A stretch of 64,000 bases of DNA from positions 150,609 to 214,608 of the forward strand of contig JAUCBJ010004634.1 of assembly GCA_032718475.1 (NCBI GenBank), in the 5' to 3' direction. The notes beneath the pieces are model-generated. The model made no database searches. It saw only the letters and a program-made list of their open reading frames with translations, and was not told the DNA's origin. The position numbers and the translations under genes are program-made. Source of the stretch: Nemertoderma westbladi. Lineage: Eukaryota > Xenacoelomorpha > Nemertodermatida > Nemertodermatidae. Shown piece by piece: positions 11,141-22,034 of this stretch. Numbering within the stretch: position 1 is the stretch's first letter; each line of letters starts with the position of its first letter.

Positions 11141-11469
11141 TTTTATCTCTACCGGTCTGTCAGTTCAGTCGGTAGCTGGGTAGCACGGTAAAAAGTCCAG
11201 GGATTCTGACAGTCCAGCAGTCGAGCAAATCCAGGCGATCACCAACTGTCAACTGCTGAACTGTCTGACTGTAATTGATCTACGGTACTGCAGTAGACTT
11301 CGCTGATGACCTCCATCAAAATGAGTACCCTCAGCTCAGAAACAGAGGAAGGAGGGAGCTCACAGCAGGACAGCCCAACCTGCCAAACGGCTCATCACAG
11401 CATTAGAACACACTACACTGCTTTTTGTTAACTACAACTGTACAAGGCAGCAAGGAGACCAAAAATTTA
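11141..11469. other. Upstream flank of aPKC
   Basis: About 330 bp directly upstream of the aPKC ATG. It presumably holds the 5' UTR and promoter, but I see no clear TATA box or initiator. It includes CAGTC-rich sequence around 11160-11280. Confidence 0.45.
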
Positions 11470-11620
11470 TTTTACAGTTAACTTCTACAGACCTCTTCCA
11501 GTCTTCCATCTTGAAATGTCTGATCGTATGACTTATGAGCATAAGTTCCAGGGATGGTGTGCCTGTGTGCGGTGTGCTTGAGCATATGTGGACGACTTAT
11601 GTTACCTGGGATTGCGAATT
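11470..11620 (+). mobile_element. Degenerate internal fragment of the RTE LINE
   Basis: The stretch containing ACAGTTAACTTC, AATGTCTGATCGTATGA, GAGCATAAG, GCTTGAGCATATGTGGACGA and GTTACCTGGGAT aligns with the RT-downstream coding region of the intact LINE (compare 58798-58900). It carries many substitutions and a small insertion, and reads in the sense direction on the plus strand. No ends or target duplication are visible, so this is an old relic of the family. Confidence 0.8.
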
Positions 11621-12220
11621 ACTTTTGCGTTACCCCTCTTTTTTATTATTATTAAAATAATGATCATTTACAATTAGTATTACCGTAGAACGACCGTGTT
11701 TAGTACATTGTGCGACATAAAAATGATGTGAAAAGTATCCCTATTGGTAGGGGAATGTTGTGACACAGATGATAACGGATTCAACTAACGGTATATTGTC
11801 TCACCCCACAATTTACATAGACCTCCCTCTCTCTATATTCTTTATCTCTGGTCATTTACTGTCCTAACTAACAGTTCTCAAGCCAGGTTCCAGGTACCTA
11901 CCCCCCCCCACTGCCTTTCTGATATTATTACTTTATAGGGCTATTATTATTAGGCACTTTATATTACTATGTTATAACTTTATTATTTATTACGATAGCC
12001 GACCCAATATTCCCCTCCCCAGAGTGAAAACACATCAATGGCCCCGATACGGGCTCATCATTAATATCAATCAATCAATCAAATTATTGATTATTATTAT
12101 TAATAAAAAAAATTATTGAAATTAATAAATTGATTAAGTAGCAATCCCGAATATTAAACATAAACCGGAAAATTAAACGTTATAAGCGTATAAACGTTAT
12201 ATATAATTAAACGTTAACGT
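11621..12220. other. AT-rich spacer with AATC-type simple repeat
   Basis: Contains a C-run near 11903, the phrase GGCCCCGATACGGGCTCATC near 12040 and an ATCAATCAATCAATCAA simple repeat near 12067-12083. That combination could be the 3' end of another LINE or SINE with an AATC tail, but I cannot identify it. Confidence 0.4.
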
Positions 12221-12612
12221 AGAGAAATATCTCAGTTATTATGAGTCTCTCCGGGCGCGGACTCAACATATGACTCCCCTGTAGAGAAATATCTCAGTTT
12301 TTATGAGTCTCTCCGGGCGCGGACTCAACATATGACTCCCCTGTAGAGAAATATCTCAGTTTTTATGAGTCTCTCCGGGTGCGGACTCAACATATGACTA
12401 CCCTGTAGAGAAATATCTCAGTTTTTATGAGTCTCTCCGGGCGCGGACTCAACATATGACTCCCCTGTAGAGAAATATCTCAGTTTTTATGAGTCTCTCC
12501 GGGCGCGGACTCAACATATGACTCCCCTGTAGAGAAATATCTCAGTTTTTATGAGTCTCTCCTGGTTCGGACTCAGCGTGTGACCCCCTGTAGAGAATTA
12601 TCTCAGTTCACA
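12221..12612. repeat. 62-bp tandem repeat, about 6.3 copies
   Basis: Units start AGAGAAATATCTCAG and contain ATGAGTCTCTCC, GCGGACTCAACATATGACT and CCCCTGT. Starts at 12221, 12283, 12345, 12407, 12469, 12531 and a partial 12593 are exactly 62 bp apart. The middle units are nearly identical and the last full unit is diverged. Each unit has short inverted GAGA/TCTC segments able to form small hairpins. Confidence 0.95.
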
Positions 12613-13241
12613 GTTTGACGTGATACGAAACGATATCATATTTCGGCCTGGTATACAATACTAATTATTTATTTTGTCCCCTTCCCGTTATTCTGAGGAA
12701 TTTACTAATTTAGTTTGTGCGCGGCCCTATCGCCAGAATGCGAGTCGCGCCATTTCTGCCTTTCCATAGATCGCTTTTGTACTCCATTAAGAAGGGTGTT
12801 GGCTAGGGTACGGCAAGCAGCTATTGGTGAGAGTGGGGAGATACCGTAATAGACCGCAATCATGTGCACTACTTGAGTTAGTTGTTTGAAGCACCGTATA
12901 GTTCCATCAGGTAAAACATCCAGCCACGCAGCAGACGCCATGGTCCACCATAACAGGCGATGAGGCATGAGGAGCAAGTTGTAATCCACCACGAGGGCTT
13001 GGGTAAATAAATATATTATCCTCCTCTAAAATATCACCTGTGATGTCTAACTCTAGGATTACCTTTACCAGGGCAGGAATCCTGCAACGTAAGTTGCTTC
13101 TTTGACAAAAGTGAAACCTGTATATGCGTCGTTATGGAATTAGAAAAGCAATAGGCTACTTGGAACTCCGATCGCTTCACAAAAATGTCAGTAACGCGAC
13201 CGTATCCTGCGATTCCCTTTAGCCACGTAGAAACAACGGGT
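12613..13241. other. Spacer with an unidentified 95-residue minus-strand frame
   Basis: A 95-codon frame at 12705-12992 (minus) begins with ATG and ends AAHKLN. It has a mixed, protein-like composition (RCFKQLTQVVHMIAVYYG), but I recognise no domain. It lies next to the THAP-like fragment on the same strand and could be part of the same decayed transposon, but that is a guess. Confidence 0.35.
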
Positions 13242-13631
13242 TCAGTCAGCTGTAAAAAGCCCCCAATTAAATCTCACTAATTGAGCAACTGAAGTTGGCG
13301 TTCCGCAATGGGAGGGAGTTCTCGTGGAGTGGGGGGTCGCGGTGGAACACACGATAAGGGAAGTAGTGGATGTATTGTTGGTCGCAAGGAACCGCCAGGG
13401 ACTTTCTTGTGCGGAATTCCTGCGGGAAACTCTGGCCAATGTTGAATACAAATGACGGCAGTGCTTCCATAACTTATACGGAGAACTTATACGTAATCTG
13501 CCTGCACTGCGTCGTGGTAGCGGGGCGATCCACTGACCTCGTTCGGCACCGACAGGAGGAAGTTTCACTGCGCGAACGGGATTTCCTGCGTAATTGCCGT
13601 CGCAGCCAAATACACAACAATGATTAGGCAT
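13242..13631 (-). pseudogene. Degenerate THAP-type zinc finger fragment
   Basis: The frame starts MPNHCCVFGCDGNYAGNPV and continues with KLPP and an AER.QWI segment. This is the N-terminal signature of THAP DNA-binding domains: initiator Met close to the C-x2-4-C pair, then a conserved Trp. After about residue 45 the family pattern disappears, and the missing C-x2-H half and AVP box suggest a frameshift or decay. THAP domains occur in host transcription factors and in P-element and Kolobok-type transposases. Given the transposon-rich surroundings a transposon origin is more likely. No transposase core is visible nearby. Confidence 0.5.
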
Positions 13632-14213
13632 AATATGCCTAACTGCAACTGCCTAATACCGTAAAATGGGGCTACTTTGCCCACTTGGCACAAAGTTGAT
13701 GGCGTCGACGGTTGTTAAATATGTCTATACTTTGAATAAGGTCAATATGAATGTATCCATAGGGTACTCCAGTAATTATTTTATGTGATAAAACTTTACT
13801 ATGTTGCTTTTTTTTGTGTTTGCATATAGTTTTTTAAAAATTCCTGCATTGGGCAAAGTTGCCCCACTTGTGGACAACTTTGCCCATCACAGTTTTTTTC
13901 ATAGCAAATTACACCATTTTCTCCATATTTTCCCTAAACTTTGTCTTACAATTTGTAGAATGTTCACTAGTTTAGGCAAAATTGACATAAATCAGGACAA
14001 CTTTGCCCACTGGCAAGATTTAAAAAAAAAACCCTAACCCAATTCACCATCGCATAGTGAAATGGGAGGCATTACTGTATATATGAACATATATAACAAA
14101 GAACTTATACTAACAACAGACTAATGCCAGAATGCACAAACACTATTAAGAATATAATTTCATATTCATATAAGAAATATTGCATATAAACAAACTACAG
14201 TATATAAACAAAG
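13632..14213. repeat. Decayed repeat with recurring TTTGCCC motifs
   Basis: The region holds ATGGGGCTACTTTGCCCACTT (13666-13686), GGGCAAAGTTGCCCCACTTG near 13852, ACAACTTTGCCCATC near 13876 and GGACAACTTTGCCCACTGGC near 13995. The recurring AACTTTGCCC motif in both orientations suggests terminal or subterminal repeats of a decayed DNA transposon. I could not define ends or a target duplication. Confidence 0.45.
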
Positions 14214-14229
14214 TTGAAGCTCAGTTATT

Positions 14230-14535
14230 TAGAAAACAGTATGCTAGAGTTCAAGTTCACGTTCCATGCACAGGCAGTTCAAAATCAAAACAATAGGCAT
14301 AAGCTATACCGGTATATATATAGAGTTCAAGTTCACGATCAAAGAGTTCGAAAACAGGTTCAAGTTCACTTTGTGGGAGATCAAAATCAAAACAATAAGC
14401 TAGAGTTCGAGTTCACGATCCAAGAGTTCGAAAAGAGTTAAAGTTCACATTGCAGGAGTTTGAAATCAAAATGATAAGCTGCTAGAATTCAAGTTCACGA
14501 TCCAGGAGTTCGAGATCGAAATTCCAATCAGCGAA
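14230..14535. repeat. Degenerate tandem repeat derived from the 3' end of the pogo-like gene
   Basis: Imperfect units combine GAGTTCAAGTTCACGATCCA, GAGTTCGAAA and AATCAAAACAATAAGCTAG. At least four degenerate copies occur. The unit nearest the gene (14490-14525) encodes the C-terminal residues of the minus-strand frame, so the array seems to be an amplified gene 3' end. Confidence 0.65.
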
Positions 14536-16348
14536 CAATTCTATAGGACTGCTGTGACCACTCATTGGGCTAGCCGGTAATATTTCATCAAAATCACAAA
14601 TACCTGCAATTGTCCCCTCACTGCTATCAGTGGCAGCAGACGTATTACTATCATCATGGCTATCTGAGATATCAGGCCAGCATTCACTGCTAACAGATGA
14701 GTCAGAACTCGACACAATTTCATCATCAGACTGTTGTGGGAATAAATTCCTTCCTGCCCCTCTCCCAATCACCCCCTGCAACCTTTGACTGTGAGTATTT
14801 CCACGTCCTCGAGCACCCCGACCACGACCACGACTGCGCCCTCGACCCCGATTTTGATTCTCCTTATCTTTCCTTTGAATGTATATGTCTTCGGCAGACA
14901 CTGATTTACCAGCTGGTACATCCAATTTGTAACGTTTCGATTTTGAATGGGGTGCATTTCTTCTTGAGAGCTGAAGATATTCCAGTAGGGAACTCGAGAT
15001 AAGTTTGCTGGCATTGGTTCTCGGTGACTGCAGTACAGTGGAACTTGATGTCAATGATGATAGTGACTAGAATGGGTTCACCCATTGCCAGAATGACTGG
15101 TGTGGATGTTGTTGATTCCACTGGTACCTGTGCGACCAGTATGGATTCCCCTGGGGTAAGAGCAGATGGCGTGGGTGCCACCTGATTGGGTGGGGGAGTG
15201 GGTGATGATGTATATCCTGGAAGTTTCTTTAACACCTGCGTCGAATCTAATGGAACAATACCAGTTGCTCGGAAACCGGATTTCAGATTCTTTGCTGCTG
15301 CTCCATTCTCATGAAGTTTCTGGATGAGCTGGTCAAGAAGTTTTGGGAAACATTGCTTCTCAAGTGAGGTGCTACCTGGATTTTTTGTTTTATATTGATC
15401 AAGTATTTGGCGCCAATGACACTTTAGTGGTCTGAAGAATGCCACGTCTAGAGGTTGGGTGAGATGGGTACTGTTTCTTGGGAGAAACACAAAATTTATG
15501 TTGTTATCAGCACATTGTTGAATGACCCGCTCACTTATATGGGCACTTAAATTTTCCCCGATTATGACCTTATTTCCCTCCAGAGACTTTGCCCAAGGCA
15601 AAACGATTGTCAGGAACCACTCCTCTAAGGATGGTTCATCCATCCAACCACTGACTGTCCGGGCAAAGCGTGTATTTGGAGGCCCCCCTTGACACTCCCT
15701 GAGAACATGAGGCTGATCGCCCCCTTTGAATAATTTTGAACTTTTTCAGGATATTTAACTCCTCTTTTAAACAGTAATTTCTTTGACCCCGGGTTATCAG
15801 TGATGTTTGTTTCGTCATAATTAAGGACATTTGTGGCAGGAATCCCCTCTAAAGTTACCTGAACGTGTTCAAAGTAGGCAGAAATATCTGCCGGTCCAAC
15901 AGCAGCCCTGGCACGTTTGATATTTTGGCACAGACGAAGTGAAAGCTGATCCTTATTTCTTTCCGTAAATAGTAGTGCCCATTCCCTACCAGGTAGATTA
16001 TCGATAAAAGCATCTACTTTCCTTCCACAGCGGTTCAAATAATTTCTAACTGTGATTCGTAAATCCATCATTGATAAGGGCATGCCCCAGTCTGCACAAA
16101 TGGATAAGTGGTTGACAATTGATGTCTCCTCATATCGCATTAGAATAATTGGATGCCCAACTTGCTTACCATGTTGTCCATGAAGTTGATTTAGGATCGT
16201 TCTATGTGGAATCCGGAATTGCAAATTGTGCCTCGGCTTGGCGACTACTTAAGCCATTCTCCATTGCCTCCACTGCATCCTTCAACTTCCTATCTGTATA
16301 GTCACGATACTTTCTAGAACCAAGTTTACGCTTTCTATTTCTAACCAT
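14482..16348 (-). pseudogene. Pogo/Tigger-type transposase (DDE_1), frameshifted
   Basis: The family cuts and pastes Tc1/mariner-type elements. The gene appears to start at 16348 with a basic helix-turn-helix N-terminus (RKYRDYTDRKLKDAVEAME, ENGLSSRQAE). It is shifted near 16215 and continues as a 199-residue frame to 15625. That frame holds the first catalytic block, LNYDETNITD. It shifts again near 15640 into a 245-residue frame with GENLSAHIS and FLPRNSTHLTQPLDVAFF. The second catalytic position, normally Asp in the GDN motif, is Glu here. A C-terminal tail in a third frame (14482-15054) has an RG-rich stretch near residues 68-85 and an acidic/Ser-rich end. Two frameshifts and the Asp-to-Glu change indicate an inactive copy. 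I could not identify the TIRs. Confidence 0.82.
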
Positions 16349-16961
16349 TATTGTAATGACAAAGGGCCTGCTACTTACTTACTCACTCTACTTACTTACT
16401 CTACTTACTATATGCACCACCTAACAGAAATACTACCAACTTACCAACTGCTGCAGTACAACTATAACAGTGCACACAGTACCGGTACTGTAATAATAAT
16501 AATTAACTTCTGAACTTGTCTGCTTGTCTGTTAGTAGTTTAGCCTAATGTCAGAACCAGAATGTTGTAATACGGCACCTTAAATACCTATTACTGCATTA
16601 TAGGTAACTAGTATAGTAGTTAATTAATGTAGTAACTGTACTATTCCCCAGCGATATACCAGCGGTAGGACTACAGTATAACTAAACCAGTAAACTGTCT
16701 ATCTGTCTGTTTGTAGGTTAAGTATACTGGTATAAATTAATTTATTAAATTAAATTAATAAATTATTAAATTAATAAATCATTCTACGGTAGCAGTAGCC
16801 TACAGCTTACAGTGGTACTGCTCTAGTGTTTGACTTTTTGTAAACTCCAAGAAGACCAAAATTATGGACTGTAATCTATAATTCAAAAATATTGTAGCTG
16901 TAGGCCTATTAGCTTGCTGTATGTATGAAATGTGCACTGTGCAGTGCAGTGCTCAGATTTA
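16349..16961. other. Spacer between pogo-like gene and Harbinger element
   Basis: AT-rich with short repeats such as TACTTACTTACTC near 16373 and CAGTACCGGTACTG near 16477. It may contain the 5' terminus of the pogo-like element, but I could not pair TIRs. The last three bases (TTA, 16959-16961) are the Harbinger target duplication. Confidence 0.45.
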
Positions 16962-17218
16962 GAGCCGGTTGTTCAAAGCTCCCTTAAAGTTAAAGGGATC
17001 CCTTATTAACTTTAAGGTTTCATCGTTAAATATGTCCATTTAACTTTAATTTCGGTTGCTCAAAAGTTAAATGTACATTTAACTTTTATAAGTTAAGGGA
17101 AAACTTAAGTAAGCTACACAGGTTACTTAAAAATGGTTTCTAGAAAGAAAATTCATTTTAGCTATAAATTTACAAAGGATAACTTGCTTTTTAATAGTTA
17201 ATTTTAACGGTTATTTAT

Positions 17219-18295
17219 TTGCATTACACTACCATTATGGCATTCGTTCCTCTCTTGTTTAATCTCAGTACAAGAAAGAAAGTTAGAAAAATTAGAACTA
17301 AAATAAATCCACTGAATTACTATAATAGCACTGAATTCTTCCAGCGCTACCGTTTTACAAAGCCAACATTTGCCTACATTTGCGACCTCGTCAAACACGA
17401 TCTAAAACGTCAAACTAAGCGCAACAAAGCTTTGAGTGTTGAGTTACAGCTAGCAGTTACTCTGAGGTTTTACGCATCGGGTTCCTTCCAGAATGTGGTG
17501 GGTGACACATTTCCAATATCGAAGTCTTGTGTTAGCAGGGCAATTTTTCGAGTAACGAACGCTCTCCTGAAGCATTTAAATAAATTCATATGTTTGCCAA
17601 CCGGCGAAGCTAATTTGCAGAAACTTAAGGAGGACTTCTTTGCGGTTGCTGGTGTCCCTGGTGTAGTTGGGCGATCGATTGTTCTCATGTGAAGATAATA
17701 GCACCGCCTGGGGACCAGAGTGTCTACTACGTCATCAACCGCAACGGTTACTATAGGCCTTGTGTAAATTTTCAAGCCATCGGCGATGCAAATTGCATAT
17801 TTCTGAACATTGTTGCCGATTGGCCTGGCAGTGTGCACGACTCGCGTGTTTTAAATAATAGTAAAGTTGGAATTGATTTCGCAACCGGCAAACGTAAATA
17901 AATTCTGTTGGGAGACAGCGGGTATCCTTGTCAGCGTTGGCTACTCACCCCACTCTTAGAGCCAGAGATAGAAGCGAGGGCGGAAAGGCGTTATAATACA
18001 GCCCAGGAACAGGAATGTGATAGAACGTGCATTTGGTATCCTTAAACGTCGGTTTCACTGCTGCCATGGTGAGATGAGAATGCGACCCAAGAGAGTATGT
18101 CGCATTATTGTAGCATGCGCGATACTACATAACATTGCTATGATGCGGGGAGACCCACTCCCACCAGATACGGAGGGCTATGAAAATCACCAGGTCAACG
18201 AAAACTATGAAGGTGCGCAAGATAGCCAGTTCTTCCGTTATAATTTCATATCGGTGCGTATTTTACATAACCAAACTATTCTAAATAATTATTAA
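17219..18295 (+). pseudogene. PIF/Harbinger transposase (HARBI1-like, DDE_Tnp_4), frameshifted
   Basis: Three consecutive plus-strand frames (17219-17692, 17689-17901, 18017-18295) together cover the family domain order. The first has an N-terminal helical region and FYASGSFQNVVGDTFPISKS. The first catalytic block, IDCSH, is split by a single-base frame change at about 17670. The second block is DWPGSVHDSRVLNN, with its Asp preserved. After a stop at 17901 and another frame change, [15 protein letters not shown] is readable and is followed by [15 protein letters not shown], which carries the third catalytic acidic residue. CAILHNIAM ends the core. At least two frame changes make this copy inactive. 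Confidence 0.87.
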
Positions 18296-18360
18296 CCGGT
18301 CGGTACATCATATTCATTAACGTCGATATGGTTAATTTGTAATTTTATAATTGGTAAAGT

Positions 18361-18600
18361 CGGACAAAGTCTGACGACTTATTTCCAGGGCGGTCCCCCC
18401 AGAACTTTACTACTCCCCAGAGGAAACTCCGGTACTCATTTAGCTACCACTTAAGGATGCAAGGCAGAGATGTGCCCTGGCTGGTCCCTTTAAAGCATTC
18501 GTGCCGAAACGAAAACTGCCCTGGCCCATGTGAGGATCGAACCCACGACCTACAGGAGATGTGAATTCAATGCAACCACTACACCAAGGTGGAACCTATT
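18361..18600 (-). mobile_element. tRNA-derived SINE, family A copy 1
   Basis: On the minus strand the head reads TGGTGTAGTGG (A-box, 18576-18586) and GGTTCGATCCT (B-box, 18533-18543) with tRNA-like spacing. The body shares long blocks with the copy at 39146: CCAGGGCAGTTTTCG, CGGCACGAATG, CTTGCATCCTTAA, GGAGTTTCCT, AAGTTCTGGGGGGACCG and GGAAATAAGT. It lies inside the Harbinger element between the two protein genes. It cannot be a functional tRNA because the cloverleaf 3' half is absent. Confidence 0.85.
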
Positions 18601-18807
18601 CCTAAGGTGGAAACTATATGATGACGATCAATAAAGTAAGGTTTTATTTTACGGTGAACGAGTTACAGTATTTTACATTCTAAGTGAAACGAGGAATATA
18701 AAAATACAATACAATATTAAAACATTAAATACGATATTCTTGGGATTTTATTCAGTTATTATTATTGTTGGAGTACACAAGGTGAAATAGTTGACTCTCA
18801 TCAATTG

Positions 18808-19665
18808 TTAACAACTGTTGATTGTTATGCAGGGAAACCACGACATTGGATTATCCTGCTGGAGATCATTATAATTAACTGCTGCGTCAGACATTGAGGA
18901 GTTCTGGGGTGGTGGAATCGGTATGTTCACCAAACGTAGTTTTTCTTTGGTCTTAATTGTCTGAAGATATATTAAGTACCGATTTTCTCGTATCATTTCG
19001 AACTGTTGCCGCTGTAAACTAAGCCCAAGCGGTTCCTTGCGGAATCTAGACGGCTACGCTTGGTGTTTGGCACAATGCTGGCACCACTACTCAATCCTGT
19101 GCCATTTTCCATGTTCGAATTGGAGTCAGGATCAGGAACTTCACCATCATCGTCAACAATCTCGGTTTCCGTGGCGGGGGAAGATACTAGATTTGTTGTG
19201 CAGACCACTCTCACACCCTGAACCGATTCCGTGAATCATATCACCAGTGCTGCCATGCATTAAGTCCATCATCTTGATGACAAATTATGGTGGTGTAGGT
19301 GGTGCCTCGCCTCCGCCGGTTCGGTGAAACTTTAATCCATTGGCGTAGGTACGAACAATGGTTTTTATATTTTCTATTTTTTTATATATTTCGTCCTTGG
19401 TGCGTGTACCGTCAACCCCTGAAATATTAAACTTAGACGTAATCTCTACACACGCACATTCCTTGGATTCTGGAGTTATATTTCTAGTTTTATTGAATGC
19501 TCCTGAAATGGTCGGGTGGAATCTTTCATACAGTGAAACCAGTTTACAGGAATCACCGACGTTCCAATTCTGGGAACTGGGATTTTTTTTTTTTTTACTG
19601 TTAATGTACCAAATATATACAAAGTAAATAATATACGTTGTCGCTGAACTATGGGCAGCGGACAC
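18808..19665 (-). pseudogene. Harbinger-associated Myb/SANT-like DNA-binding protein, broken
   Basis: The first frame (19285-19665, minus) shows the Myb/SANT/MADF-like pattern of Harbinger accessory proteins: VSLYERFHPTISG, ACVEITSKFN and KIENIKTIVRTYANGLKFH, followed by a Pro/Gly-rich hinge. The message continues in other frames, with MMDLMHGSTGDMIHGIGSG readable at about 19273, then 18993-19214 (TETEIVDDDGEVPDPD, acidic) and 18808-18996. In this superfamily the Myb-like protein binds the transposon and helps import the transposase. It is convergent with the transposase, as is common for Harbinger elements. Frame breaks make it non-functional. Confidence 0.7.
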
Positions 19666-19960
19666 GGTAGGCTACGAATTGGTACCGGTACCTACAACCC
19701 AGTGCAGAATAGGAAACACGGAAATTTACTTTCACTTTACAGAGTTTTCCCTTAAATGTACATTTAAATATCTTAAATGTACATTTAAAATCATTTGAAC
19801 AACCCGATTTTGATTGATTTAAATGTCTATTTAACTAAATGTAGATTTAAGATATTTAAATGTTTATTTAAAGTTAACCCTATTAAACCCGGGGGGTGGG
19901 TCAATATGACCCCCCCCCCCCCCGTGGTTTTTTTATTATAATTCTGAAACAAACGCAGTT

Positions 19961-20959
19961 TGTATGGGACCCCCGCTGCATGCGTCTATCCCCACTGCCT
20001 TAATGTGAAAGATAACGCCGGCCACCGAAATGCCACAGCCACTCTAGCAACCGCTAGCGTAGTAACCCGTTACTTTACGTCCGTCGGCTACCACACACTT
20101 CTAATCCAACAAAGGCCTTTCCCAGTGGCACTTGTTTTCCCGAGGAGAATGGGCAGAAGGGTACAGGGTACATCAATAGCTACGGACAGGATGGCAATTA
20201 CTTCCCCCTTTGCTTACGCAGGTGGACAATAACATCAATATCAAAGAATATAATATGTTGTATATTTAGTATTGATTGAAACAAAGGGTTACGTAATTTG
20301 TAATATAGATATACACTTACCAACAAATAATTCGTCCGGACGCTACCACCCGTTCCTCCTGAATTGCACTGCACTGTAGGCCTTGCGTCTATGAGAAGAT
20401 CCGCACACAAATAAATATTACAGCATAAAACTTAACTTAACTAGATAATACGGCCATATTGGACTACGTAATACTTGAAATAATAAACAATGGAGGGATG
20501 TAAATATTATGTCTGACTGTAAAATACGTTGTAATTGTAAGATTTTAATAGCACAAGTGTTAATGATAATTTGTAATTGAACTGTCTGAACCTGAACCTG
20601 GACCTGAACCTGGTAACAAATAAGAGTAAATTACCATCCCTCCAAAACTAATTAAAGCTACCAACAGAGTCAACTGAATAACGAGGAGAGAGTACAAATA
20701 AATTGTCATTACTGCTATTATATAGTATAAGAGTTGACCTCTATAATTACTTATTACCATTAGGAACTGAGCAACATAATTGGCTGTAATAATAACGGCG
20801 TTAATAATCTGATGCAGGGCCAATCAGAGGACAGCTTCTGCTGAATAGGTATGTCGAATAGAGTGTACCGTAATATATTGGCATTGTTACTGAACATAAT
20901 TGGTGTGTAATGTATAAATATAAATTGGATCTGAGATTCATAGACGCTCTACCATTACA
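19961..20959 (-). repeat. BEL/Pao 3' LTR (999 bp)
   Basis: Starts TGTATGGGACCCCCGC and ends CTCTACCATTACA on the plus strand. It is preceded by CAGTT. Compared with the other LTR I see at least three substitutions (for example GACCTC versus GATCTC near 20738) and a 2-bp deletion in CATAATTGGCTG near 20777. Confidence 0.96.
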
Positions 20960-21403
20960 GTGCTTCCTAAAAAAAAATATTTTTTTGAAAAAAATTTATT
21001 TTTAAAAACCCGGATATGAATCTACAGAGACATGTCAGCGAAATTGATATAGGCCTATTTGAAACTGAAAGTAAATTCCAGTTATATACCCACACCTCCC
21101 AATTTGATAAATTTATGAAACTGAAAACCCATAACCCTTTGGAATGAACGAGTGGCGTTGTCCCTACACTACAAATTGCACAAGTTATCATTTTGCTTAA
21201 AAAAATATGTTATATGTTACTTAATATTTCTACTAAAACCGTCACCAAAAGGTCCCATAGTTCACCCAAGCTGAACTCTTGAGTTTACGATAGATCCGAG
21301 TCTGTTGAAGTCATAACAATCCATGACAATCTCATTGTGTGCATCAGTGTCGTCGAATCAGTTGTGATATGTCGGTACTTCGTGACGTCATCGACCCGAT
21401 TAT

Positions 21404-21705
21404 GTGCGCTAGCGAATTAATCGAACGAAACCGACTCAACACCAGCGCTCCCTGCGCTAGCGAATTAATCGAACGAAACCGACTCAACACCAGCGCTCCC
21501 TGCGCTAGCGAATTAATCGAACGAAACCGACTCAACACCAGCGCTCCCTGCGCTAGCGAATTAATCGAACGAAACCGACTCAACACCAGCGCTCCCTGCG
21601 CTAGCGAATTAATCGAACGAAACCGACTCAACACCAGCGCTCCCTGCGCTAGCGAATTAATCGAACGAAACCGACTCAACACCAGCGCTGCCTGCGCTAG
21701 CGGAG
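21404..21705. repeat. 48-bp tandem repeat, 6.3 copies, inside the BEL element
   Basis: Identical units contain GCGCTAGCGAATTAATCG, AACGAAACCGACTCAACACC and AGCGCTCCCT. Successive GCGCTAGCG starts are 48 bp apart from 21406. The unit is divisible by three and lacks stops, so about 125-residue frames are open on both strands, encoding 16-residue repeats (for example ASELIERNRLNTSAPC on plus). It lies between the end of pol and the 3' LTR. I regard the frames as by-products of the repeat. Confidence 0.95.
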
Positions 21706-22034
21706 TAATCCCATAATGAACTGATATACCCATAATGAACTGATATTCGACGCCATCTTTGCTAAAACTTCATTCATACTTAGATTTCAGCTTGGTGATA
21801 GGTCCCCGTAGATACATCGAAGCCAAGTAGAGCACATGAAAACGAAATGAATATGAATTAGTTACTTATTTACGTAGATACATATAATACACATACATAC
21901 AAATCAAATTGATGAAAATCATTCCCGATTCAAACAATTATGACTTCAATATTTCCCACATAATTAAAGTTTATTATCTTTCTAGTTTGTTAGCATAAAT
22001 CAATATAGCTTCTAAATTACAATGACTACCGATA

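Noticed and set aside
13660-14040. TIRs of the pogo-like element (ACTTTGCCC motifs)
   Set aside because: The motifs recur within 350 bp on one side only; no inverted partner was found beyond 16348.
18533-18586. tRNA gene on the minus strand
   Set aside because: Good A- and B-boxes, but the downstream body is shared with a second copy at 39146, so it is a SINE.
21339-21733. Accessory protein gene in the BEL 3' region
   Set aside because: The frame is equally open on both strands and consists only of the 48-bp repeat; no recognisable domain.
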